DNA from: Chamaesiphon sp031376885
Lineage (GTDB): Bacteria > Cyanobacteriota > Cyanobacteriia > Cyanobacteriales > Chamaesiphonaceae
Length of the DNA stretch: 20,248 nucleotides
Assembly: GCA_031376885.1 (NCBI GenBank)
Contig: JANMEL010000187.1
Location: 1 to 20,248, forward strand
Reading direction: 5' to 3'
Positions 6,460-14,287 of the stretch are shown piece by piece; within the stretch, counting starts at the first letter, position 1, and the number at the start of each line of letters is the position of its first letter. The position numbers and the translations under genes were made by a program. The notes under the pieces were generated by a model. It was not told the origin of the DNA. It worked only from the letters and a program-made list of their open reading frames with translations, and searched no databases.

Positions 6460-8970
6460 GACGTTTACCTGATGTTGAGGCTGTTCACAGGCATTCTCGT
6501 TGGAACCCATCCGAAAATTTCCGCCAGGGATATAAAGCAAGTCTAGTTTGACACCGGAACCTAAATCGACGCTAATCGGTTGAGTTTTTTGGGCTTCTTT
6601 GCGCTGACGCTCTAATTCAGCTTGTTTACGTTGTTGTTCGGCTTGACGTTGACGATCTAATTCGGCTTGTTTGCGCTGTTGTTCGGCTTGCTGCTGACGC
6701 TCTAATTCGGCTTGCTTCCGTCGCTCTTCCTCCTGATGCAATAGTACGGCTAGGCGTTGGCGTTCTAATTCGGCTTGCTGCTGTTGGATTTCTAGCCCTG
6801 CTAGTACGCCAGCAGCGATTTCGCGGTGAGTTGCGGCGGTGGTAATGCCGAGATTGATGGCTCGCTCGAAATCGGGAATTGCCGTCTGATAGTCACGCAG
6901 TTTGGAATGAGCCAATCCACGTTGCTCGTGGGCAGCACCTAAGAGATTGCAGCCATCGACGATCGAATCTGTTGGGCTGCGATCGATAACACGGGTAAGA
7001 TCGACGATCGCGTTAGCATATTCCTGGAGCTGAATGTGCGCTAAACCGCGATAGTAATCGGCGATGAGATTGTCTGCGAGGGCGATGCTGTGGGTGAAGT
7101 CGATGATACTCGATCGAGCGGCTCCATTTCGATAATATGCGATCGCCCGTTGATAGCAACAGTCGGCTAGATCGATGCGCTCGTCAATTCCCAATTGTAC
7201 CAGAGAACGATTCAACTTTTCGACGTAATCTCGATCGCCGATACTTAATTTAGATTTTAATGATGTGAGGAGGGTGGATATTTCTGCATTTGGATCTAGG
7301 GCGAGGAGAGGCGTATCGAAGGCTTGTAGAGATTCCTTCAGCAAGGACATCGCGCCAAATTGTTGCGATGACTGGATAAAAGCATCTGCCAATTCTAATT
7401 TTAGATCGGGAATCCAGCTACTTTCCGTATCTTGAAGATGACCATAAAAACTGCGATAGGCATCAAGGAGTTTTGATAGCACCAACTGCTGTTCGGATTC
7501 GCGAAAATCTTTAGTTAAATTAGTGATGATGCGGGGTAATAGCGGCGATTGACGATGGGCGGGGGAGAGTTCCATCAAAAAGTATTCATCGGCTAATAAG
7601 CCAGCATAAAGACAATGAAAAATGTTTAGATACTTTTTCAGAGCTTGAGCATCTTGGGGTTTGATTTGATAATCGCGCTTGATATCGCTGAGGTGATCGC
7701 CACCTGCGATACAGCTTTGTTCCCGCTTAATAATAGCGAGATTGTACTGATACTGTCGGACAACATCTTCGCCATAGGTGGCAATCCACTCAGTTTCTGA
7801 ATCGCCTGCTTGTTCGCGTCTGTCGAACCATTCGATCGTCCGTTGTTTGGCAAAATCGTATAATAACTCTAACCAAGAGAACCGCGCACCAGTAACGTAA
7901 ATCGGTCGATCGTAACCCAATCCCCAGTAAGCAAAATTAATTTCGATATCATCTCCCTCAACCGAAGATTCGATGATAATTGTCGGCTCAGATCTGAGAC
8001 TATCAAAAATTGAGTGAGCAGCAGCTTCACCGCGAAAGGCTTTGCTCATCCAAGCCGACGCACCAAGGTAATGAACTTGGCGATTTTCTTTGGTATATTC
8101 TCCGAAAAAGTCACGCAATCCCCCATTCAAATGTTGCTCCATTTCTGGAGCTTTAATACTATTGCGATCTGGGGAAACAACCGTATCATACTTGAGAATT
8201 GGCGGTGAGAAAAAGACATGGAGATGGGGGACAGAATTATTGTTATTACTATTGAGAATCGATTTCGCTGCTTCCCAAATTGGCGACTGAGCCAGCATTT
8301 TTTCTTCCCGCATTTTGATTCGAGCGGATTCTCGATCGAAATGACGGATTTCCCAAGTTAGTTTGGTTTCGATCTCTTGGAGTTCGAGCTGGAGATTTCG
8401 TTGTCGATCTGATAGCTCCCGTTGGAGATTCGCTCTCCAGATTTCTAGTTGCTCCAAATGTTCGCGACTGAGTTTGCCCTCATTAGCTTGAAACTCACGC
8501 ATCAATTCAGCCAATCGTTCATTCTGCGCTCGTGTTAGCAGATTTTCATCGTGTTGAAAAGATTGAGCAAATCTGGCTAGTTCTGCCTGAGCCGATCGAT
8601 TCAATTCGGACAGACGTTCATTTTGTTCTCTAGTTAACTGATTCTCGCGTCGTTGAGCCAGGGCATTTAATGTAGCAATTTCAACCTGTGTTTTTTGATT
8701 CGGTCGAGCTATGTCTATTTGAACATTTCTATTTAATAGATTCTCACTTTGTTGAGCCGCTAAATTTTGTTGCTGCAATAAGTCTTGCTGCTTGAGCCTA
8801 ATGATATCAATTTCTTTTTGATGAGTATCGCGCTCTTGGTGGAGAGCGGTACTAGTATTACTAATCTCTTTTTGGGTAGCAGAATTTAGTTTAGCATTTT
8901 TGCGATTGGTGAAGGCATTTACGACCGCCCCAAAGCCAGCAAAAGCTAATGATATGGTAAGTGGATCCAT
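6457..8970 (-). CDS. Large coiled-coil/TPR protein, N-terminal part of a split FGE-domain gene
   Basis: The 837-residue product begins with a short hydrophobic stretch (about 4-20: LTISLAFAGFGAVVNAF), possibly a membrane anchor. A long charged coiled coil follows (about 25-235, repeating ENQLTREQNERLSEL-like units). A globular region of no recognised family spans about 240-590, and at least three TPR-like motifs lie in about 594-725 (ending ...TAIPDFERAINLG). A Q/E/R-rich segment (726-794) has three 15-residue repeats of KQAELERQQQAEQQR. The last ~43 residues are the opening of an FGE-sulfatase domain (LDLLYIPGGNFRMGSNE), cut off by a TAA; the rest of that domain continues in frame downstream. 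This is the layout of cyanobacterial sensor or binding proteins with a C-terminal lectin-like module. Function is unknown; the gene may be a recent pseudogene. Confidence 0.82.
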   Translation of the reverse strand: MDPLTISLAFAGFGAVVNAFTNRKNAKLNSATQKEISNTSTALHQERDTHQKEIDIIRLKQQDLLQQQNLAAQQSENLLNRNVQIDIARPNQKTQVEIATLNALAQRRENQLTREQNERLSELNRSAQAELARFAQSFQHDENLLTRAQNERLAELMREFQANEGKLSREHLEQLEIWRANLQRELSDRQRNLQLELQEIETKLTWEIRHFDRESARIKMREEKMLAQSPIWEAAKSILNSNNNNSVPHLHVFFSPPILKYDTVVSPDRNSIKAPEMEQHLNGGLRDFFGEYTKENRQVHYLGASAWMSKAFRGEAAAHSIFDSLRSEPTIIIESSVEGDDIEINFAYWGLGYDRPIYVTGARFSWLELLYDFAKQRTIEWFDRREQAGDSETEWIATYGEDVVRQYQYNLAIIKREQSCIAGGDHLSDIKRDYQIKPQDAQALKKYLNIFHCLYAGLLADEYFLMELSPAHRQSPLLPRIITNLTKDFRESEQQLVLSKLLDAYRSFYGHLQDTESSWIPDLKLELADAFIQSSQQFGAMSLLKESLQAFDTPLLALDPNAEISTLLTSLKSKLSIGDRDYVEKLNRSLVQLGIDERIDLADCCYQRAIAYYRNGAARSSIIDFTHSIALADNLIADYYRGLAHIQLQEYANAIVDLTRVIDRSPTDSIVDGCNLLGAAHEQRGLAHSKLRDYQTAIPDFERAINLGITTAATHREIAAGVLAGLEIQQQQAELERQRLAVLLHQEEERRKQAELERQQQAEQQRKQAELDRQRQAEQQRKQAELERQRKEAQKTQPISVDLGSGVKLDLLYIPGGNFRMGSNENACEQPQHQVNV
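6589..6717 (-). repeat. 45-bp tandem repeat encoding KQAELERQ units
   Basis: Three near copies of a 15-codon unit (KQAELERQQQAEQQR, KQAELDRQRQAEQQR, KQAELERQRKEAQ) lie in the helical linker just before the FGE domain. Copy number in such repeats can change by slippage, which would lengthen or shorten the linker. Confidence 0.85.
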
Positions 8971-9018
8971 TTTTCAAAACCAATAAATATTCAGACGAAA
9001 TAAAATACTTTAAATTCC

Positions 9019-9058
9019 CACAGAGTAGGGGCAATTCATGAATTGCCCCTACTTTGTG
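9019..9058. repeat. Long perfect palindrome (GTAGGGGC family)
   Basis: Bases 9024-9053 are a perfect 30-bp palindrome (arm AGTAGGGGCAATTCA), extended to 9019-9058 with one mismatch pair. The GTAGGGGC...GCCCCTAC ends are the same as in the REP hairpins next to the second RAYT at 12691-12767, so this is probably another member of that dispersed family. It sits 48 bp upstream of the large split gene's start and could also act as a terminator for the gene at 9219-9815. Confidence 0.9.
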
Positions 9059-9102
9059 TTAACATCAGCCCAGAATGTCACGTAGTCGTGCGTCTATCGC
9101 TA

Positions 9103-9201
9103 AGGTGATTCCCAGCAATAAATATACCCTTGGTTTTGGTTATTGCCAAAGGCAATAACCAGAACCTGTCTAATAGGTATATTCTTTATCAGGAATCACC
9201 T
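9103..9201. mobile_element. 99-bp MITE-like nested hairpin element
   Basis: Terminal inverted repeats AGGTGATTCC (9103-9112) and GGAATCACCT (9192-9201) enclose a second complementary pair, AATATACC (9121-9128) with GGTATATT (9176-9183). Inside that is a central 16-bp stem with one mismatch (9132-9147 with 9151-9166, loop AAA). The whole element can fold into one long hairpin. It has no coding capacity. No target-site duplication is obvious. It lies 18 bp beyond the stop of the gene at 9219-9815. Confidence 0.75.
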
Positions 9202-9218
9202 AACACATCATCCGATCG

Positions 9219-9815
9219 TTATGAACCCAAACTCTCACCGATTTTATCGTGATGATATCCAGCGTCTTTTTGATATTCAGCCGCTTTATTAAGATATCCA
9301 CTACTAGCCCAACTTTCTGCCATCTCGTTATTAAATTTTTCTCGCCCTTCGTGATAAGCCGCCTCTTCATAATTTGGCGTAGTCGATCGCGGCATTGCCG
9401 AAAAATCACCTAAACTATGGAAAGATGATTCTGCCATGTTGGTATAGCTCACATCATGATTGCCATAGTCCAGATTCATCCCTACTTGTGGCTCTAAACT
9501 ACTAGATAAAGATGATTCCGCCATACTGGTATAACTCAGATCGTGAGTACCATAATCCAGATTCATCCCTACTTGTGGCTCCAAACTGTGGGAAGATGAC
9601 TCCGCCATGCTGGTATAACTGAGCTGCTGAAGATTACCATCCAGATTCATCCCGCCATCTGTTGGATAATTGTGAGTTTGACAGTCTTGATGGTTTAAAT
9701 TGAGTCCATGATGAGTCGAGAAATCTGACATCAGATCGACGTTCAAAGCTTCGTGTCCGATCTGTTCTAAACTAAGATGGCTGGGATCGATTGAATTCAA
9801 ATCTGGCGAGTGCAT
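9219..9815 (-). CDS. Small repeat protein of unknown function
   Basis: I do not recognise this 198-residue protein. Its centre has three tandem units of 28-29 residues (55-82, 83-111, 112-139) of the form GMNLDYGxHDLSYTSMAESS..SLEPQV. A weaker relative (GLNLNHQD) lies just before. The remainder is an acidic, His/Asn/Ser-rich N-terminus and a hydrophilic C-terminal helix-like segment (EKFNNEMAESWASSGYLNKAAEYQKDAG). There is no signal peptide or membrane segment. The gene is on the same strand as, and about 250 bp upstream of, the split FGE-domain gene, but the palindrome and MITE between them make a shared transcript uncertain. The clean frame and in-phase repeats support real coding. Confidence 0.65.
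   Translation of the reverse strand: MHSPDLNSIDPSHLSLEQIGHEALNVDLMSDFSTHHGLNLNHQDCQTHNYPTDGGMNLDGNLQQLSYTSMAESSSHSLEPQVGMNLDYGTHDLSYTSMAESSLSSSLEPQVGMNLDYGNHDVSYTNMAESSFHSLGDFSAMPRSTTPNYEEAAYHEGREKFNNEMAESWASSGYLNKAAEYQKDAGYHHDKIGESLGS
9399..9653 (-). repeat. Three in-phase tandem repeats of about 84-87 bp
   Basis: The units encode GMNLD...SYTSMAESS...SLEPQV three times. The DNA copies are similar enough (the stretch for MNLDYG and SYTSMAESS is nearly unchanged) to suggest fairly recent tandem duplication inside the gene. Confidence 0.8.
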
Positions 9816-10078
9816 AGAGATGGCTCCAAAATAGAGTTTGAGTTAATTCGTGTAGATAACACCGATCTTTGGTAGAGTTGAGACGATCGAACCAGTTTTC
9901 GGCCGTCGGCTCGATCTCCGCAATTAATTCGTGCAGCACCACCTATTCTAGATCGTAATCTCTATTTTTCTGAATAACAAGATCTCTATTGGCGGGATAA
10001 CTCACCTCCAAGCATCAACAATGTCGGGAACCTCACATCTTGCACCAGTACTAAAACATTAGTAATTAGCATAGACCG

Positions 10079-10099
10079 GGGCGGGAACAGTGCCCGCCC
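10079..10099. repeat. REP-like hairpin GGGCGGG/CCCGCCC
   Basis: A perfect 7-bp GC stem (10079-10085 with 10093-10099) with a 7-base loop. It resembles the short GC palindromes elsewhere in the window. Confidence 0.65.
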
Positions 10100-10143
10100 T
10101 GAATTATTGCAGTAATAGTATTTATGAAGGAGAATGAATATCT

Positions 10144-10176
10144 ATATCCCCGACTTCTGAGAGAAGTCGGGGATAT
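10144..10176 (-). terminator. Strong hairpin downstream of murJ
   Basis: A perfect 15-bp stem (ATATCCCCGACTTCT with AGAAGTCGGGGATAT) and a GAG loop lie about 56 bp past the murJ stop. There is no long T-run on the minus strand, so it may be a REP-type palindrome acting as an mRNA-stabilising or weak terminator structure rather than a classic terminator. Confidence 0.6.
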
Positions 10177-10231
10177 GTCTTATAGCTTCAAAGGTTGACA
10201 AATTCCATGATTGAGCCGTTGGAGTATAATT

Positions 10232-11857
10232 TTATTTCTTGAATATTTTCCGACGAATTTGTCCGACGAATGTATCAAATTCTGGTAATTTGAGCTGAGA
10301 GACGATCGCGATAAATACCCCGAAACCGATTCCGCCAGCCAGAGCTAATTGAATCAATAGGGTAATAGTATTGCTAACAGGTACAAATTGCTGCCAAGCA
10401 GAACTTACTCCATAAGTTGCGCCTCCACCTAAAGCACTAGCGATAAATATTCCGCCCATTGGTAAAAATCCTCGCCACGGTAAACCATTCAAACGGCGAT
10501 TGAGTAAAAATAACATTGTCACCAAGGAAATGAGATTGATACAAACCGTTGATAAGGTAATTCCCGCCGCGCCGAATGGTTTCCACAGTAAATAGTCAAA
10601 TAGGAAATTGAAAAAGATATTTACCATGCTAATCTTGAATGGCGTACTGCCATCGCCGAGCGCGTAAAATACCCGCACTAATACATCTCGCGCGAGAAAG
10701 ATAAACATCCCCAAACTCGATGCAATCAAAATCGAACCAACTAACTCAGAATCCTGATTTTTGAATGCCCCATACTGATAAACTGTCTTGACAATTGGGA
10801 AAGCTAAGGCCATCATAATCGCACTCAATGGCATCATCGCGATCGCCGTTACGAGCAATCCTTGTCGAAGCCGATCCTTTAGTTGTGTCCAATTGTCAGG
10901 ATCTGCCAACCGTGAAAATTCCGGTAAGAGTGATACTAAAATAACATTAGAAATAATTCCCAATGGAGTCTGAATTAATAATCCAGAATAAGTCATCGCC
11001 GAAGCTGCACCAACAATTCCCGACGCAAAAGCATTATCAATAAATAGATTGATTTGCAAAGTACTAGAAGAAAAGGTCGCAGGGCCAAGAATTTTAAACA
11101 CGTCTTTTACCCCCTGTCTTCGCCACTCAAATCGGGGTTTAATCGTGCCTAATCCTGCTTTCCATTGAGTAATAACTTGCATCAACCATTGCAAGATTGC
11201 CCCAATTAGTACCGTACTCGCCAATACCCTACCACCCAATAAAGCATTTTCGGGGAGCATAATATCGGACTTCAAAGAAAACGCCAACACCCCGACTCCA
11301 ATAATCGTCGCAGAGCTAGATAGAATCGGGCTGATGGAAGGCAACCAATAAAAATCAGCAGAACTAAGTGTTCCGAAACCAATGCCGATAAAGCCCGCTA
11401 GAACTGCCATTCCTGACATAATTTGCAACTGCTCGATCGCACTTTGACGCACCAAGGCTCCGGCAATTGTATCGGCTCTATTCATCAAATTAGGTGCGGT
11501 AAGATCGATAGCCGTGCTTGCAAAGCAGAAGATCAGGATACTCACTCCGAGTAAAATTAGACCAACGATCGTCGTAATCGTTTCGACGATCGGGGCAACT
11601 TGAGATTTATCCTTTTCCTTTGTCAAGACGCTCAGGATCGCGCTGTGAAATGGACCATTAATTCCACCTAGTAAGATCAGTAAAAATCCTGGAATGGCAT
11701 AGGCATAAGTAAATGCCTCTGTCGCTACACCATTGCCAAAGGCAGCGGCGAGAGCTACTTGACGCACTAGCCCAAATACTTTACTAATTAAGGTGGCGGC
11801 AGCTACGATTCCAGCGATACTGGCGATCGATCGGTTTGGTTTTTTTGATTCACTCAC
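10232..11857 (-). CDS. murJ: Lipid II flippase MurJ (MviN family)
   Basis: MurJ moves lipid II, the peptidoglycan precursor, across the inner membrane. The 541-residue product is almost wholly hydrophobic, consistent with the 14 membrane helices of the MOP superfamily. It carries the family's N-terminal pattern (ASIAGIVAAATLISKVFGLVRQ, split here as two conserved pieces) with GNGVATEAFTYAYAIP after it. Later it has the conserved QINLFIDNAFAS, GAASAMTYSGLLIQTPLGI and LLPEFSRLA stretches and FYALGDGSTPF. The start codon is GTG at 11855-11857. Length is normal for cyanobacterial MurJ. It stands alone, divergent from the lipoprotein gene that starts at 12038, with about 180 bp between the two starts. 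Confidence 0.94.
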   Translation of the reverse strand: MSESKKPNRSIASIAGIVAAATLISKVFGLVRQVALAAAFGNGVATEAFTYAYAIPGFLLILLGGINGPFHSAILSVLTKEKDKSQVAPIVETITTIVGLILLGVSILIFCFASTAIDLTAPNLMNRADTIAGALVRQSAIEQLQIMSGMAVLAGFIGIGFGTLSSADFYWLPSISPILSSSATIIGVGVLAFSLKSDIMLPENALLGGRVLASTVLIGAILQWLMQVITQWKAGLGTIKPRFEWRRQGVKDVFKILGPATFSSSTLQINLFIDNAFASGIVGAASAMTYSGLLIQTPLGIISNVILVSLLPEFSRLADPDNWTQLKDRLRQGLLVTAIAMMPLSAIMMALAFPIVKTVYQYGAFKNQDSELVGSILIASSLGMFIFLARDVLVRVFYALGDGSTPFKISMVNIFFNFLFDYLLWKPFGAAGITLSTVCINLISLVTMLFLLNRRLNGLPWRGFLPMGGIFIASALGGGATYGVSSAWQQFVPVSNTITLLIQLALAGGIGFGVFIAIVSQLKLPEFDTFVGQIRRKIFKK

Positions 11858-12037
11858 AAATCTGCTCTGGGATTAAATACCCACCTATCTTAGATCGAGT
11901 TGTGGATAAACGATCGGTATTTTTGCCGAGCTTGCGCTCCTCTGGCTCATTAAAATTACCATACTTCTCCGTAAGTTCAGGAATGCTCGATCTGGTAGAT
12001 GTAGTTGTCTTTTATCTGTCGCGATCGAAATCTGGCT

Positions 12038-12691
12038 ATGACTCGAACTTTTCCGATCATTTTATCTGTCTCTTTACCCCTAATGATTTTAGCTGGATGT
12101 TGGACAAAACAAAATCAAACTTCTACCGAAACTCCCTCCACACCGACGGAAGCAGCCGCCCAAAAAGCGATCGCTTCTCGATCTCTAGAACCTTTTGCAA
12201 CCTTAGAAGGTACGCCTTATAAAGTGGGCGTTGTGGGTGAGTCTGGAAACAGAGGTAAGGGTTTTTCTTATGACTCTTCATCTTCTAAAGGTTATGCAAG
12301 ACAGTTTAACTATATTTTCTTGAATACTCAAACTAAGGAGAGTGTCAAGCTGTTGCCCAAGAGTGATTCTATTTTCACCAGATTGGAAAGAATCGGTAAA
12401 AAGAATCCCAAGGGGGAATGGATGAAAGTAGAGGCAATTTGGTATGAAGTGATTAAAGATGGAGCGAAAAATTCAGACGATCGAGCTAAAAAGACGATCT
12501 CGACATCAACTGTCTCTGGTACCAATTATACCGAATTAATTCCCCAGGTCGATCGCATCTTGAATACTTTTCAAACTGGGGCGACGAAAATATTAATGGT
12601 TTATGAACTGAATAAAAAATACTTTATCGCCGAACTAGATTTGGGCGAACGCAAGCTAATTGAAACCAAAGAACTTCCCAATTTAGAATAG
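12038..12691 (+). CDS. Predicted lipoprotein of unknown function
   Basis: The frame is open from a TTG at 12005, but I choose the ATG at 12038. It gives a textbook lipoprotein signal peptide: MTRTFPIILSVSLPLMILAGC, with lipobox LAGC and Cys21 as the lipidation site. The mature part (about 197 residues) starts with a Thr/Ser/Pro-rich linker (NQTSTETPSTPTEAAA), then a compact region with alternating strands (YNYIFLNTQTKESVKLLP-type pattern, WMKVEAIWYEVI, TKILMVYELNKKYFIAELDL). I do not recognise a named family. The protein probably sits on the outer face of the plasma membrane or in the periplasm. A REP hairpin begins at its stop codon. Confidence 0.82.
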   Translation: MTRTFPIILSVSLPLMILAGCWTKQNQTSTETPSTPTEAAAQKAIASRSLEPFATLEGTPYKVGVVGESGNRGKGFSYDSSSSKGYARQFNYIFLNTQTKESVKLLPKSDSIFTRLERIGKKNPKGEWMKVEAIWYEVIKDGAKNSDDRAKKTISTSTVSGTNYTELIPQVDRILNTFQTGATKILMVYELNKKYFIAELDLGERKLIETKELPNLE

Positions 12692-12767
12692 TAGGGGCGC
12701 AACGCTTGCGCCCACCTTCCTGGTCGATCGATGTCGATGGTTGGGGCGAATGCGATTCGCCCCTACT
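12691..12767. repeat. Pair of GTAGGGGC-type REP hairpins
   Basis: Two hairpins with three-base loops: GGGCGCAA/TTGCGCCC (12695-12702 with 12706-12713, loop CGC) and GGGGCGAAT/ATTCGCCCC (12743-12751 with 12755-12763, loop GCG). They lie 140 and 90 bp upstream of the second RAYT, where its cognate REPs would be expected. They share the GTAGGGGC or CCCCTAC edge with the palindrome at 9019-9058. Confidence 0.8.
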
Positions 12768-12853
12768 TCGATCGGTTTTGTTGGATTTGGCGGATTCGGT
12801 GATGGGGGGTTTGGGGTATGATTTAATTTCTATATTTGGGGGTTAATGGGGCT

Positions 12854-13405
12854 GTGGCGTATAATCCAAAGATTCACCATCGTCGATCGATTCGTTTGCA
12901 AGGGTATGATTATTCCCAGAATGGGCTGTATTTTGTGACCATTTGTACCCACGATCGATTGCCGATATTTGGGACGATCTCCAATGGAGAAATGACCCTT
13001 AGTTCGATCGGTCAAATTGCCTACACAGAATGGTTTAATACCGCCCAAATTCGTCCAGAAATTCAGCTCCACGAATTTATCGTGATGCCCAATCACATCC
13101 ACGGCATCATCGAGATTACCAGTATGGAGACACATTCTCCCGATCGTCTGGATGCTGGAAATAATCCGATCGAGTCAAATCATCAAATCTCCATAGCAGT
13201 TAAAAGCCGATTAGGAAATGTAGTTAAGGGATATAAATCAGCAGCCACAAAACAAATCAATAGATTGCCAGAATACCAAGGAGCCGCCGTGTGGCAACGC
13301 AACTATTATGAACACATCATTCGCCACCAAGGAGCCTATCAAAACATCACTGCCTACATCCAAAGCAATCCCCAGCGGTGGTTAGAAGACATCCATCACC
13401 GTTAA
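12854..13405 (+). CDS. REP-associated tyrosine transposase (RAYT), second copy
   Basis: A Y1/HUH transposase of the RAYT family. The frame extends up to a TTG at 12836, but alignment with the first RAYT (MNYNPEFHHRRSIRLKGYDYS here, VAYNPKIHHRRSIRLQGYDYS-like there) puts the start at the GTG at 12854, with a GGGG run just upstream. The product is about 183 residues. The HUH motif is in VMPNHIHGII, the catalytic tyrosine region in VWQRNYYEHIIR, and the usual YIQSNPQRW ends it. Relative to the first RAYT it has a longer linker between these motifs (SMETHSPDRLDAGNNPIES and on). The core residues are intact. It is preceded by two REP hairpins. Confidence 0.88.
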   Translation: MAYNPKIHHRRSIRLQGYDYSQNGLYFVTICTHDRLPIFGTISNGEMTLSSIGQIAYTEWFNTAQIRPEIQLHEFIVMPNHIHGIIEITSMETHSPDRLDAGNNPIESNHQISIAVKSRLGNVVKGYKSAATKQINRLPEYQGAAVWQRNYYEHIIRHQGAYQNITAYIQSNPQRWLEDIHHR

Positions 13406-13462
13406 TCCAAGCAAAAACCACCAGAGGGATATTCTATTGATTCGCAGTCATTAGATTGGCGA

Positions 13463-14275
13463 TTATTTAGCGATAACTACGCCCCAAAAATAATCACCAA
13501 TTGCGGAAGCCTCAGTATTGACACGAATTTTCCGACCCCATGAATAAATATCAAATTCCACTCGACTTTGTTTCTGACGACTAAATCGAGTGGGTGATTG
13601 AATCGACACATTCCCCAATATCGTCACCCAATGACTGGGATAAAGTCGATGCAACTTGGATGCCAAAAAAGAATTGATGCCGAGTAAACCTTGGGAATTA
13701 ATCAATCCAAACGCTACCCCACCAGCATTTATAATATCGTTAGCTGTTTGCAAAGCTTGAAATTCACCAGATAGACATGTTTGTTGAGTTATTGGCTCAG
13801 GATAACCTAATAATTCTCGTACCCAAGCAGCGATTTCCCAGGGTTTGGTAATTCCGGCAATATTCCGAACGATCGCTGGTGCCTTGGGATGTACAGGCAC
13901 CAGCAAATTTGCCGAGTCTCTGAGGGTGGCGAGCAGCATCCAATCAACTTGCGCCATCCTGAGCTTGCCATAACTGCGGCGCAATCTACCAGCGGCGACA
14001 ATTGGCTTGGTAAAACCGTCGAAACTACCTTGCTCGTATAGACTTTGACAAATATCTAGATACCGCAGGGGTTGTTTGCGAATTAGTTCAAATACTACCG
14101 CAGCAGGGCCACAAAATGGTTGTTCTCCCTGTTCGATTTTGAAGGGATTTTCGAGCCTGAGCTGGAGATCGTCGATAATTTGCTGTTTGTCTAGGTGATT
14201 CCAGACTCCCGATACATTCGATCGAGCGAATTGATTTAGTCGTGAGCTAAGGCTAGGATCGATTATGACTGTCAT
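13463..14275 (-). CDS. Papain/C39-like cysteine peptidase-type protein
   Basis: The 270-residue product has the order of a papain-fold protease triad: Gln52 and Cys55 in GEQPFCGPAAV, His215 in YPSHWVTILG, and Asp242 in FDIYSWG. This is the layout of C39-like bacteriocin-processing or double-glycine peptidases, although the middle part (LRYLDICQSLYEQGSF, VDWMLLATLRDSANL) fits no family I can name. There is no signal peptide, so it is probably cytoplasmic. It follows the FHA-kinase gene by 12 bp. Its AGGAAC ribosome site (14284-14289) overlaps the kinase's TAG, which suggests coupled translation. Peptidase activity is inferred from motifs; it could instead be a transferase or deamidase of the same fold. 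Confidence 0.7.
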   Translation of the reverse strand: MTVIIDPSLSSRLNQFARSNVSGVWNHLDKQQIIDDLQLRLENPFKIEQGEQPFCGPAAVVFELIRKQPLRYLDICQSLYEQGSFDGFTKPIVAAGRLRRSYGKLRMAQVDWMLLATLRDSANLLVPVHPKAPAIVRNIAGITKPWEIAAWVRELLGYPEPITQQTCLSGEFQALQTANDIINAGGVAFGLINSQGLLGINSFLASKLHRLYPSHWVTILGNVSIQSPTRFSRQKQSRVEFDIYSWGRKIRVNTEASAIGDYFWGVVIAK

Positions 14276-14287
14276 AGTTTGATGTTC

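Larger units (their letters stand above)
9816..10231. other. 416-bp intergenic region with two hairpins
   Basis: No gene is supported. It contains a repeated TTAATTCGTG (near 9842 and 9926), a copy of the CTCACATCTTGCACCA motif (10032-10047) that recurs at both ends of the element at 15546-15774, a GGGCGGG/CCCGCCC hairpin (10079-10099), and the strong hairpin at 10144-10176. Confidence 0.6.

Noticed and set aside
6447..6470. A frameshift between the two parts of the FGE-domain gene
   Set aside because: The reading frame is the same on both sides; only a TAA codon interrupts it.
5740..9100. A local DGR reverse transcriptase and template repeat
   Set aside because: No frame in the window carries reverse-transcriptase motifs, and no A-rich near-copy of the candidate variable region was seen by eye.
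10132..10199. A 24-codon frame over the hairpin at 10144-10176
   Set aside because: It only reads through a palindrome and has no protein-like features.
12005..12037. TTG at 12005 as the lipoprotein start
   Set aside because: Starting at ATG 12038 puts the hydrophobic segment and LAGC lipobox at the proper distance from the N-terminus.
12836..12853. TTG at 12836 as the start of the second RAYT
   Set aside because: Alignment with the first RAYT begins at the GTG at 12854.
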